Notes under the pieces: generated by a model
The model's database searches: none
What the model saw: only the letters and a program-made list of their open reading frames with translations
What the model was told of the DNA's origin: nothing
Origin: NVTR01 sp036479015
GTDB lineage: Bacteria; Pseudomonadota; Alphaproteobacteria; Rhodobacterales; Rhodobacteraceae
Length of the DNA stretch: 64,000 nucleotides
Reading direction: 5' to 3'
Assembly: GCA_036479015.1 (NCBI GenBank)
Contig: JAZGFB010000040.1
Location: forward strand, 1-64,000
Shown: positions 41,857-50,759 of the stretch, piece after piece
Layout: each line of letters begins with the position of its first letter
How positions within the stretch are numbered: the stretch's first letter is position 1
Position numbers and translations under genes: made by a program

Positions 41857-43830
41857 TTATGTCAACCCAATCCGTTCAAAGAATGCGCGATTCCTCATTT
41901 TTGCCGAATCTAAAACGTCCTTAAATGACGATATTTCAATAAAGATCGAGTAGGACGGATCCCACGCATAGTAGCTATTTGATCCCGCGCGCTGATGGAA
42001 TGATCCTAGAGATTTCATGACAGTTTTCAGGCTTGGCGTTACATCTGCAATGATGTGACACATAAACGGCGTCTTTTCTTCAATGGTTCGCAAGGGTGTT
42101 CCATCAAATTTGGTCGCCTGCCCCGCTTGCCTCATATCTTCAACGTATTTCCGCACTTGCGTAATTGGGTTTTTTTCCAGCGTGTAGTTGTCTATTTTTG
42201 GGCGCTTGAACTCAATAATTGTTATTGGTGTTGCAACATCTTCGTTTTGAAAACCAAGACCTAAGTCAAAAACCGAAATGTCAGGGCGGTCCAAAGGCCG
42301 CTCCGGATATTGGACCTGCTTCTTCATTGGGGTATCCGAGTTGAAATACGAATAGAAAGCTAAGCGGTCATCAACAATCCAAAGATTGTGATCCTCATAA
42401 TCCATATCGTCGGTTGTTGATCGCAAAGGGCAGACAATATCATGCAAAACATCCTCATATTCAGACTTTTCGCCCTCAACATCTTTGAATGATAAGCTTT
42501 TTTCAAAAACTTCAAGGATGAGTTTTCTCTTCATTACGTATTCGGCCAAGGATGCAAGGGATTCCTGCTTCAAACCTGCCACATATTCCTGCGCCTTTGC
42601 GTGAATGTCTGGTAGTTGTTTTTTGACGGACTTTTGAAAATTATTTCGCCTCTTTTTATAGGCACGCAGTGACTTGCGTGATAGCTCAATAAAGATGTCT
42701 TCCTCTGACTGCGTGGCATAGTGTAAACTATTCACAACGTCATCTGGATCACGTGCGATACTCAAAAAACGAGGGTGCTCTACCCTTAAGGATGAAACAA
42801 CTTTGGTTTGACGTTCCCTGATTTTTTCAAGTTCGGGCGCTAAAAAGTCGCGCGCTTTAGCCTTGGCCATATCTACGATTTCCGAAATCTCATCTTCTGA
42901 CAGCGAAAATTCTGTACGAGTTTCATTTACAGTCCCATCCAAAGCCTTGGATTCAACGTACCCCAAAAATGCAAACTTACCGTCAATGGCCTTTAGGCCA
43001 AGAACAGCATCCATATCAAAACGCTTTACAGCCCGACCGTTTGCGCCAAGATACAGTGCGTTTGTGCTCTTTTCATCATCCGAAATAGCCTTAGGTAATA
43101 GGAAGCAATGCAGAACAAAATCTGAATCCCCAGTTGATAGCACTACATTGAATTCGAAATCCTGATCCCGCTCTGTGGAAGCTGTAAACTGTTCAAAAAG
43201 ATCAATTTCGGTATCACCATCAATTACTGTTATTTTGGGTTGGGAAATATTGATAAAATAGCTAATGAAATGGGCTAAAATCCGATTTGCAATCGTTGCC
43301 GATTTCTTTGGGATTTGACGGGCATATTCCCCCAAATAGGGATGAAGATTAACCGTCGTTCCTATGCCAGAAACATCGCCAGAATCTTTTTCTGATAGAT
43401 TCAGAAGTGGAGACTCAATACAGAAATCAAAAGCAATTGAATTAACTGCACCTTCGTTCAGGAACGTGCTTGCAACATGCGCTTTTTCAAGAACTTTCAG
43501 CCACAACAACCGCCCAACGCCTTTACCTCCGATAGCGGCTTTAGCTTGGGAATCCATCCTCACGAATGAAGCCACGTTGTCTTTTGTGAACCCAACCCCA
43601 TTATCGCGGATCCGAAAGCCAGTGTATTCGCCGTTGTCGCTGATAACCGAAACTTCAACTATCCCTTGTGAAATACTATCTTTACCAAAGCGTTCTTCAA
43701 TCGCGTGAATGGAATTCATCACAGCTTCAAACAGTGGGAAAAGTGCGTTCTTGGCATTTGGAGCCAAGGAAATATTCCGAACACGACCAGCGGGGTCATT
43801 CCGCCAATTCTGTGTAACTTGTTTATCCAA
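41857..43830 (-). CDS. GHKL ATPase fused to PD-(D/E)XK nuclease, putative defence effector
   Basis: The 657-residue protein has the Bergerat ATP fold at its N-terminus: N-box LFEAVMNSIHA (Glu35, Asn39), G1 box IRDNGVGF (Asp76) and G2 box GGKGVGRLLWLK (residues 101-112). A transducer-like middle and a helical region (about 330-480) follow. The C-terminus shows a PD-(D/E)XK pattern: Asp517/Asp522 in PDISVFDLG, Glu540-x-Lys542 in IIEFKRP, and Gln558-x3-Tyr562 in QVRKYVEDM. MORC/MutL-like GHKL proteins are known near restriction systems (Iyer, Aravind and colleagues). The start is TTG at 43830 after GGGGGG; a TTG at 43902 adds 24 residues. Codon use is AT-rich. Confidence 0.8.
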   Translation of the reverse strand: MDKQVTQNWRNDPAGRVRNISLAPNAKNALFPLFEAVMNSIHAIEERFGKDSISQGIVEVSVISDNGEYTGFRIRDNGVGFTKDNVASFVRMDSQAKAAIGGKGVGRLLWLKVLEKAHVASTFLNEGAVNSIAFDFCIESPLLNLSEKDSGDVSGIGTTVNLHPYLGEYARQIPKKSATIANRILAHFISYFINISQPKITVIDGDTEIDLFEQFTASTERDQDFEFNVVLSTGDSDFVLHCFLLPKAISDDEKSTNALYLGANGRAVKRFDMDAVLGLKAIDGKFAFLGYVESKALDGTVNETRTEFSLSEDEISEIVDMAKAKARDFLAPELEKIRERQTKVVSSLRVEHPRFLSIARDPDDVVNSLHYATQSEEDIFIELSRKSLRAYKKRRNNFQKSVKKQLPDIHAKAQEYVAGLKQESLASLAEYVMKRKLILEVFEKSLSFKDVEGEKSEYEDVLHDIVCPLRSTTDDMDYEDHNLWIVDDRLAFYSYFNSDTPMKKQVQYPERPLDRPDISVFDLGLGFQNEDVATPITIIEFKRPKIDNYTLEKNPITQVRKYVEDMRQAGQATKFDGTPLRTIEEKTPFMCHIIADVTPSLKTVMKSLGSFHQRAGSNSYYAWDPSYSIFIEISSFKDVLDSAKMRNRAFFERIGLT

Positions 43831-43959
43831 GCTATACCCCCCCTTTGAAAGGCTGAAAATACGAAGCCTTGCCAAATTGAACAAAGGTATTCTTTGGAGC
43901 AAACGTTAGGCCAGCGCAACCTTCAACGCAATCGTGCATATTGTGATACATTGGGTCGA

Positions 43960-45150
43960 TCATACAGAAAATGTGTTCCCAAGAGCTTCTTCAAGATCAG
44001 GGCTATGCTGACTATAATGCTTTTTGAGGGTCGCTACCGTAGTGTTTGTTAAAAGCTCAATAGTATCAAACGGGATGCCCTTTCTGACCATCCACGTGAT
44101 ACTTGTCCGCTTAAGAACGTGATGGGTTAGCTTGAAAGGTAGCTTGGCTTCCTTGCCAACAGCCTCAAGACCTTTTTTGATCCCGTCTTTAATTTGCTTC
44201 CCGCGAAACGATACCACATAAGGTTGGCTCCGATCCCCACCTAACAAGAAATACTGCATTAGCCGATCATTTTGCCCAATTGGAATCTGTGGGCGGCGTT
44301 TATTTCCATGCGCTTCGCCGAAATCAATGTAAGCCCCGCGCACAACTTCGCCTGTTTCCCAATCTAAAGGTAAATTCTTGATAACCACTTGCTTGTAGGC
44401 TTTTTTCGGCGTTGAAATGACGCCGTCTTTCTCTTGTGGAGTTGGCTCTATCTCTACCAGTTTAGTTTCAGGTTCTGGTATGTAAACTTGATCCCATTTC
44501 AGATCAAAAACGGCCCCCTTTCGTGCACCAGTCGAAAGTGCGATTATCAAGAAGGCATAGATGTGTTCACGCTCAGGATTTACGTCGCATTGAGCATAAA
44601 CCCGTAACATCATTGCTTCGTCCAACCAATCCTTGCGGGTTTCTGAGGTCAGATCATTGATTTCAATGCGGGTTTCAGTTGGAACTACCTTGAACGTATG
44701 CCCATGTCGTAACGCTGCGCGTAAAATTTGAAGGTCTTTTTTGATTGTACCATCGCTCAAGGCTTTCCCACCACGGCCCCAGCGTGTCATCGTTCGCGCA
44801 TGGTCAATATAGTTTTCAACGTTCTCCTGTGAAAAGTCGGCCCATTTAAGCGGTCTGAAATAGTCTTGAAGCCGTTCGACCTTTGAAACCATCGGGCCAA
44901 TCGTACCCTCACCTTTGCGGCGTTTTAGGTGCCGAAAGTAACGATCAAGGATATAGCCGATGGTTACGACGGCTGGCGGAACAGTGTCACCAGTCAGTAT
45001 TTTCTCTGCAAGTTTGCGTTCCGCAACATGTTCATCCCGCGTTTTACAGCTTTCTCTGCGCACCTTCCCTGTCTTTGGGTCATTCCAAGCGATTTCCCAG
45101 ATTCCGTCTTTTCGGGTGCGTTTCCGATACTTTGTATAATCTTTCGTCAT
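43960..45150 (-). CDS. int: Tyrosine recombinase, integrase of the element
   Basis: The 396-residue integrase has an N-terminal arm-binding region (KYRKRTRKDGIWEIAWNDPK), a SAM-like core-binding domain (about 75-165) and a catalytic domain. The catalytic domain holds the first Arg (LSTGARKGAVFDLKW), the second box LTHHVLKRTSITWMV (His-x2-x-Arg type) and the nucleophilic Tyr in TVATLKKHYSQHSP near the end. The middle box varies slightly from HxxR spacing. Its start is 85 bases from the right attachment site, as is usual for integrases that recombine at tRNA genes. Confidence 0.93.
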   Translation of the reverse strand: MTKDYTKYRKRTRKDGIWEIAWNDPKTGKVRRESCKTRDEHVAERKLAEKILTGDTVPPAVVTIGYILDRYFRHLKRRKGEGTIGPMVSKVERLQDYFRPLKWADFSQENVENYIDHARTMTRWGRGGKALSDGTIKKDLQILRAALRHGHTFKVVPTETRIEINDLTSETRKDWLDEAMMLRVYAQCDVNPEREHIYAFLIIALSTGARKGAVFDLKWDQVYIPEPETKLVEIEPTPQEKDGVISTPKKAYKQVVIKNLPLDWETGEVVRGAYIDFGEAHGNKRRPQIPIGQNDRLMQYFLLGGDRSQPYVVSFRGKQIKDGIKKGLEAVGKEAKLPFKLTHHVLKRTSITWMVRKGIPFDTIELLTNTTVATLKKHYSQHSPDLEEALGNTFSV

Positions 45151-45234
45151 GCAGGAATTATAGACTCAGCATAGATAGCGTGCAACACTTGCACGGATGG
45201 AAATTGCTTCGAGACCTCTAAGTCATTGAAATGA

Positions 45235-45312
<78 letters not shown>

Positions 45313-45401
45313 ATTTGAATTTCATATATTGCAAGGAAATCACGGCAGCAATCCGAAAATTTGGAAAGCATCGGTATTCCCCAAATTATCCGGCAACTAA
45401 G

Positions 45402-46622
45402 CTATGAAAACAAGTCGTGGCAAAGTTCCAGCGCATCCACCAGAACATCAACCTCAGCCTTGGTATTATACAGCCCAAAGGACGCCCGACACGTGGCCGT
45501 CACCCCCAAATGCTGCATCAACGGCTGCGCACAATGATGGCCAGCACGCACCGCCACGCCTTTCTTATCCAGCACCGTCGAAATATCATGGGCATGCGCC
45601 GCCCCATCGATGGTAAAGGAAAAAATCGCGGCCTTGTCAGGCGCATTCCCCTGAACATTCAGCCAGTTCAAACCATCCAGCCGGTGGCGGGCATAGTCAC
45701 GCAGGTCGGTTTCATGGGCTGAAACATTCGCCATACCCAGGTCCATCATGTATTCTAAAGCCACACCAAACCCAATGGTTTGAACGATCCCAGGTGTCCC
45801 AGCTTCCAGCATCATCGGCGGGTCATTATAGGTAACATCGGTCTTAGTGACGTCTCTTATCATATCACCACCGCCCATGAATGGGCGCATCTCTGCCAGC
45901 CGTTCCTGTTTCACATAAATAGCACCAGATCCGGAAGGCCCGTATAATTTATGTCCGGTAATAGCGAAAAAATCGCAGCCGATATCACAGACATCCACCG
46001 GCATATGCACCGCACTTTGCGACCCATCAACCAGGACAGGTATGCCCCTATGATGCGCCGCCTGGGTGATGGCTTTTACATCAACAACCGTCCCCAAAAC
46101 GTTGGACAGGTGGGTGATAGCAATTAATTTTGTCTGGGGACCCATTGCATCGACAACCCTTTGCGGGTCAAGCGATCCATCACTTTCAATATCAACCCAA
46201 GTCAAAATGATACCGCACCGTTCACGCAGAAAATTCCACGGCACTATGTTTGCATGGTGCTCCATAACTGACAGGATAATTTCATCACCGGGCTGCAAAT
46301 TGGCCATGGCCCAGCCGTAGGCAACCATATTTATGCCTTCGGTGGTGCCAGAGTTCAGGACAATTTCGTTTTCAGACGCCGCCCCCAAAAATCTGGCGAC
46401 AGTACCACGCACGGCTTCATATTTATCTGTGGCAAGGTTTGACAGATAATGCAGCCCCCGATGCACATTCGCATATTCATTTGAATAGGTATTTGTAATG
46501 GCATCAATAACAATCTGGGGTTTTTGTGCTGAAGCCCCATTATCAAGATAAACCAGCGGTTTTCCATTTACTTTACGGGACAGAATTGGAAAATCCCGGC
46601 GAATTTCGTCGATGTTTAGCAC
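45402..46622 (-). CDS. sufS: Cysteine desulfurase SufS
   Basis: The 406-residue PLP enzyme supplies sulfur to SufBCD. It has the group II features: LNSGTTEGINMVAYGW (PLP phosphate), the Schiff-base Lys225 in ITGHKLYGPSGSGAIYV, and the active-site Cys364 in RAGHHCAQPLMQHLG. It is the last gene of the SUF operon and starts right after the Yip1-type gene (stop 46623). The tRNA-Arg and the integrated element lie just downstream. No SufE gene is in the window. Confidence 0.96.
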   Translation of the reverse strand: MLNIDEIRRDFPILSRKVNGKPLVYLDNGASAQKPQIVIDAITNTYSNEYANVHRGLHYLSNLATDKYEAVRGTVARFLGAASENEIVLNSGTTEGINMVAYGWAMANLQPGDEIILSVMEHHANIVPWNFLRERCGIILTWVDIESDGSLDPQRVVDAMGPQTKLIAITHLSNVLGTVVDVKAITQAAHHRGIPVLVDGSQSAVHMPVDVCDIGCDFFAITGHKLYGPSGSGAIYVKQERLAEMRPFMGGGDMIRDVTKTDVTYNDPPMMLEAGTPGIVQTIGFGVALEYMMDLGMANVSAHETDLRDYARHRLDGLNWLNVQGNAPDKAAIFSFTIDGAAHAHDISTVLDKKGVAVRAGHHCAQPLMQHLGVTATCRASFGLYNTKAEVDVLVDALELCHDLFS

Positions 46623-47216
46623 TTATAGAACCCCTTCAATATCAATGCCCAAAGCCTTTAAAACCGCCCCAAGTATCGAGGCAAAGACAACCAAGACCAC
46701 CAGCATTGATAAAAACACCCCCGGCAATGACTTAAATCCATGCAACGCGGATATGAATACCGTCAATAACACGAGCACCAACACCACCCCCGCCAGCCCA
46801 ATCAGAAACGCGATCACGGGGCTGATAAAAATGAAAATTACTTGCAGAATTTGCAAGGAAACCAGCACAAACTGCATCCAGGCTACCAACAGTATCGTCT
46901 CATCCAATGTACCGGTTCCCCCGGCCCAGGATCCAACCAACTGGATCGCGAAGACCAGGGTGAACATTGTTGTGATTTGCAAAAAGAACAGCCCGAACGG
47001 CCCGGATTTAGAAGGTAAATCGATGGTGTTTTCACTGGTCAAATTGATGGCATAATACGATAAATAGGACAATACGGCACTTAAAGCTGCGACCAGAATA
47101 AGCGCTTGCCAGCGCTGCTGCCGCGGCATCTGGATGTCTTTGACGTTATGGGCCATCTGACGCGGAGCAAGCAGGGTTTCATATGCTGCTTTGAAAAGGC
47201 TCAATATCAGCTGCAT
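46623..47216 (-). CDS. Yip1-family membrane protein in the SUF operon
   Basis: The 197-residue protein has five or so hydrophobic helices (ALILVAALSAVLSYLSYYAI, GLFFLQITTMFTLVFAIQLV, LLVAWMQFVLVSLQILQVIF, FLIGLAGVVLVLVLLTVFIS, GVFLSMLVVLVVFASIL) after a soluble N-terminus with LAPRQMAHNVKDIQMPRQQRW. The ATG at 47216 overlaps the previous stop (TGATG). Paired with the next upstream Yip1-like gene, it sits between sufD and sufS, as in other roseobacters as I recall. The link to cluster assembly is unknown. Confidence 0.8.
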   Translation of the reverse strand: MQLILSLFKAAYETLLAPRQMAHNVKDIQMPRQQRWQALILVAALSAVLSYLSYYAINLTSENTIDLPSKSGPFGLFFLQITTMFTLVFAIQLVGSWAGGTGTLDETILLVAWMQFVLVSLQILQVIFIFISPVIAFLIGLAGVVLVLVLLTVFISALHGFKSLPGVFLSMLVVLVVFASILGAVLKALGIDIEGVL

Positions 47217-47710
47217 CACTTTTCAACCTGACCGTATTCTGCTTGGTAAAACGACGATGCCCAAATTATGATAAATAGCACAAGTGCAAACGCCCCGATG
47301 ACCTGTTGGGCCAAACCAGCCCCGCCGTATCCAGCGGCAAACCCGTTCAATATCCAAAATGGCGTCGCCGCCAACAAAGACCAGAACAGCGCCAACCGGG
47401 CGCTGTACCAGCTGCCCCGCCCGCCAGCGATACGTGCAACGATCCGGCTTAGTGCTGCAATGACGTAAAATGCTGGTGGAACGATGAACAGCCAGCCAAA
47501 CAACGCACCCACCAGTCGCAAATTAAGCGGCATTGTGGGATCAAGTTGCGCCGCCAATGCCAGCGCGGGCAATCGTGAAATAAAGACCAGCAGACATGCC
47601 ACCATTAGAAACATCAGCACACGATCTTCACGCTGCCCATCCGCCAACAGCCGCGCCATTACTTGGCGCGGGTGCAGCCAGCTTTGGCCTATATCTGCAA
47701 CAATACCCAT
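47216..47710 (-). CDS. Second Yip1-like membrane protein in the SUF operon
   Basis: The 164-residue protein has a soluble start with SWLHPRQVMARLLADGQREDR, then four hydrophobic helices (VLMFLMVACLLVFISRLPAL, LVGALFGWLFIVPPAFYVIA, LALFWSLLAATPFWILNGFA, VIGAFALVLFIIIWASSFYQ). I chose the ATG at 47710, two bases after the sufD stop, with GGGGAT as ribosome site; a start at 47737 would overlap sufD by 25 bases. It resembles its downstream neighbour in general layout. Confidence 0.75.
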   Translation of the reverse strand: MGIVADIGQSWLHPRQVMARLLADGQREDRVLMFLMVACLLVFISRLPALALAAQLDPTMPLNLRLVGALFGWLFIVPPAFYVIAALSRIVARIAGGRGSWYSARLALFWSLLAATPFWILNGFAAGYGGAGLAQQVIGAFALVLFIIIWASSFYQAEYGQVEK

Positions 47711-47712
47711 AG

Positions 47713-48999
47713 CTATCCCCGGTGGCGCTGTAACCATTGCTGCAAGCGCAGTGTCAGTTCGGCCGATATGTCCTTATCATCAACCTCATCGATGGCTTCA
47801 GCCAAAAATGCAAGAACCAACAAATCCTGCGCTTCATCCAACGGAACCCCGCGAGCACGTAGATAAAACAACGCGTCTTCATCAATTGCCCCTGTGGTTG
47901 AGCCATGTGAGCAAATGACATCATCGGCATAGATTTCAAGCTCCGGTTTGGCAAGAAACTGGGCATTATCATGGAGCAACAGCGCCTGGCTTATCTGATA
48001 ACCATCAGTTTTCTGAGCGTCTTTTTTAACTAATATCTTGCCCTGAAACACCCCAGTTGCGCCGTTGCTTAATACTTTCTTGAAAACCTGGCGACTATTG
48101 CAGTTTTGGGCATCGTGGGTGATGAAAACCGTGTCATCATGGTGGAAATCCCCGTCCCCAATGGCCGCCCCGGCAATGCTGGCCGTCGCATTATCCCCGG
48201 TTAGGGTGATAACCGCTTCATTTCGGGTCAAGACGCCGTTCACCGTCATGGTGAAACTTTTGAACACACTTTCTGTACCAAGGCGCGCAAAAATATGCGT
48301 GAGGGCTCGGCGTTCATGGTCACGGCCCTGGGTGCGGATATGGCGAAAGATACCGTTATCAGCCACATCAACTTCCAGTACCATATTCAACCGTGCAGCA
48401 GCCGGACCATCTTCTAGCAATGTCAGCTCGGCCCCGTCTTCTACTTTTATCAAATGGTGAATTATGGCATCCGATGTTTCAGATGTGTGCAAATATAACA
48501 ACGACACAGGCTTCGCAGCCTTGCCGGTGATCCGAATGACGACGCCATCCTGTGAATATGCAGTGTTATATGCCGCCAGACTGCGCGCGACAGGCACCTG
48601 TCCATCTGCTTCAAGCACGCCATACAGGTTTTTAGCCCAGTGAATATCCCGTTGGGTTACGTCTGACAGTAGGTCAATTTCAATGCCCTCCAGTTCCAGA
48701 TCATCAGATGCAGCCTTATCAAAAACACCGTCGACAAAAACGATCTTTAGCTGATCAATTTCGCTAAAAACTGCCGCCTCTTGCGGGTTAAACACCGCCG
48801 CTTTTTCCACGCCCCCCTGACACAGGGTGGATGGGTTGGTATATTTCCAATATTCATCACGGCGTCCGGGCAAACCAGCCGCACGTACCCTGTTTATTGC
48901 CTGTTCTCGGGCAGTTATGGCCCAGGCTGTACCCGGCGGTATCGTCAGATCCTGCAACCTTGCATCTGTATCATCACTGTTTGATTTCAGCGCGCGCAT
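47713..48999 (-). CDS. sufD: SufD, Fe-S scaffold subunit
   Basis: The 428-residue protein is the SufB-like partner in the SufBC2D scaffold. It has the beta-helical core (FQGKILVKKDAQKTDGYQIS, ALLLHDNAQFLAKPELEIYA) and the SufD end DVICSHGSTTGAIDEDALFYLRARGVPLDEA with the conserved Cys and His. Its ATG overlaps the sufC stop (TGATG at 49001-48997). Normal length. Confidence 0.95.
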   Translation of the reverse strand: MRALKSNSDDTDARLQDLTIPPGTAWAITAREQAINRVRAAGLPGRRDEYWKYTNPSTLCQGGVEKAAVFNPQEAAVFSEIDQLKIVFVDGVFDKAASDDLELEGIEIDLLSDVTQRDIHWAKNLYGVLEADGQVPVARSLAAYNTAYSQDGVVIRITGKAAKPVSLLYLHTSETSDAIIHHLIKVEDGAELTLLEDGPAAARLNMVLEVDVADNGIFRHIRTQGRDHERRALTHIFARLGTESVFKSFTMTVNGVLTRNEAVITLTGDNATASIAGAAIGDGDFHHDDTVFITHDAQNCNSRQVFKKVLSNGATGVFQGKILVKKDAQKTDGYQISQALLLHDNAQFLAKPELEIYADDVICSHGSTTGAIDEDALFYLRARGVPLDEAQDLLVLAFLAEAIDEVDDKDISAELTLRLQQWLQRHRG

Positions 49000-49754
49000 C
49001 AGGCCACCTCTGCCAAAATATCGGAATATCCGTTGGTCTCAACCTCAAGGGCAAGCTCTGGCCCGCCAGTTTTTACCATGCGGCCATTAGCCATAATATG
49101 TACCACGTCTGGTTTAATATGGTCCAGCAGGCGCTGATAATGGGTGATCACCAAAAATGAACGCCCGGCACTACGCAGGGCGTTAACACCCTTGGCAACC
49201 AGTTTCATGGCGTCCACATCCAGGCCGCTATCTGTTTCATCAAGAATGCACATTTTTGGCTCTAACATAGCCATTTGTAGTATTTCGTTTCGCTTCTTTT
49301 CACCGCCGGAAAATCCAACATTGACCGGGCGCTTTAACATTTCCGCATCAATATTCAGATCCGCGGCCTTGGCACGCACTTCCTTCAGGAATTCAGCACC
49401 TGTTAGTTCTGCCTGGCCGCGTGCCTTACGCTGAGCATTTACCGCAGTGCGCAGAAATGTCATATTGCCCACCCCCGGAATTTCGACCGGATACTGAAAC
49501 GCCAGGAACAACCCGGCAGCTGCACGTTCCTCAGGATCAATGCTAAGCAGATCCAAGCCATCAATATGTGCAGACCCTTGGGTAACCTCATATCCACCCT
49601 TGCCAGACAGGACATAGGACAGTGTCGATTTCCCTGACCCGTTTGGGCCCATAATGGCATGGACTTTACCGGCTTCAATCGTCAAGTCGACGCCCTTTAA
49701 TATTTGCTTGTCCTCATCTTCCAGTTTGACGTGAAGGTTTTTTATTTCCAGCAT
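48999..49754 (-). CDS. sufC: SufC, Fe-S assembly ATPase
   Basis: This 251-residue ABC-type ATPase powers the SufBC2D scaffold. Motifs are Walker A MGPNGSGKSTLSYVL, Q-loop FLAFQYPVEIPGV, signature VGFSGGEKKRNEILQMA, Walker B MCILDETDSGLDVDAM and H-loop VITHYQRLL. The signature is FSGGEKKR rather than LSGGQ, as in all SufC. I took the ATG at 49754 (MLEIKNLHVKLED); an earlier in-frame codon at 49817 adds an unlikely His-rich stretch. Confidence 0.96.
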   Translation of the reverse strand: MLEIKNLHVKLEDEDKQILKGVDLTIEAGKVHAIMGPNGSGKSTLSYVLSGKGGYEVTQGSAHIDGLDLLSIDPEERAAAGLFLAFQYPVEIPGVGNMTFLRTAVNAQRKARGQAELTGAEFLKEVRAKAADLNIDAEMLKRPVNVGFSGGEKKRNEILQMAMLEPKMCILDETDSGLDVDAMKLVAKGVNALRSAGRSFLVITHYQRLLDHIKPDVVHIMANGRMVKTGGPELALEVETNGYSDILAEVA

Positions 49755-49955
49755 TTGTTTACCTATCTGCATAGTATGACTGTCCGCATGCGAATGCGCA
49801 CGGATCAGATGTTTCAATTATTTGTGAATTTTGGGGCCCGTATATGGTACAATTGGCAGGCAAATTGGTGCTACAGAATTGCCAATAGCAGGCATGATGA
49901 TGCGGGCCGTGCGCTTTATTGTACTGTGCGTTGGAAAAGTAGGGTTGCGCAGTCT

Positions 49956-50576
49956 TTAGCGCACCTCGACTGGCACCTGGTTGGTCGATGTGGCTTGATC
50001 GGATAGGTCGTATGACGTTCCGGCAACCAAAATCGAAAGTGGTGTCGTGCCGGTTATGATTTGACTGACCCATTGAACCGAATAAATTCGTTCGAACAGT
50101 CCCGGCACCAAATGAACGGCATTGTGCATCAGCAGAACTGTCGCGACCACGCCCACCAGCTTTGATATCCCGTGGACTTTTGTTTTGATCCGGAAAACCA
50201 TGCGCAGAATTATCGCTGCTGTAATAGCCAGAACGATATCCACCGCCATTAATAGGTCGGCGTCCGGACCAATTATTGTGCCCCCCGTTAGCCGAAAACG
50301 TACGTATCGTGCTAATATGACGGCACCGGCACCGATGAGCAGGCCGGTAACCAGCGATACTAGAAAACCTGGGCCGGGTCTGTTTTGATCTGCGGACGTA
50401 TCCTGCAAAGTTGTCCTGGTTTCGTAGCGCTTGCGTCTTTGGGATGATTCTTTCACCCCGGCATACATCTGAGTCGTGGTATTCGCTCCGCCAGCGGCCA
50501 CCTTTTTCAAGCGGTCCTGAAACTGCTTTTTCCGCATTCCGTCTGCAAACATAGTCCCGATCCCACTGACTTCCAC
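49956..50576 (-). CDS. Membrane protein of unknown function between sufB and sufC
   Basis: The 206-residue protein has a basic soluble N-terminal third (RKKQFQDRLKKVAAGG) and then three or four hydrophobic helices (GFLVSLVTGLLIGAGAVILARYV, DLLMAVDIVLAITAAIILRMVF, KLVGVVATVLLMHNAVHLVPGLF). It lies in the SUF operon with gaps of about 200 bases on both sides. I recall similar membrane proteins at this place in roseobacters but know no function for them. Confidence 0.7.
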   Translation of the reverse strand: MEVSGIGTMFADGMRKKQFQDRLKKVAAGGANTTTQMYAGVKESSQRRKRYETRTTLQDTSADQNRPGPGFLVSLVTGLLIGAGAVILARYVRFRLTGGTIIGPDADLLMAVDIVLAITAAIILRMVFRIKTKVHGISKLVGVVATVLLMHNAVHLVPGLFERIYSVQWVSQIITGTTPLSILVAGTSYDLSDQATSTNQVPVEVR

Positions 50577-50759
50577 AGACTGTGCTTAGGTCATGTTTTT
50601 GGCGAAATTTGGGCGTAGACGGCACGATTTTTCGGCTTACACTAGTATAGGGTAAGAATTGCGTAGCCTGAATTGCGCACTGAACATGACCTGGCGAGAC
50701 AATTATCCCCACTTGCGAACGACAGGTATCGCTGCCCAATTCGATATCGATGCGAGTGT

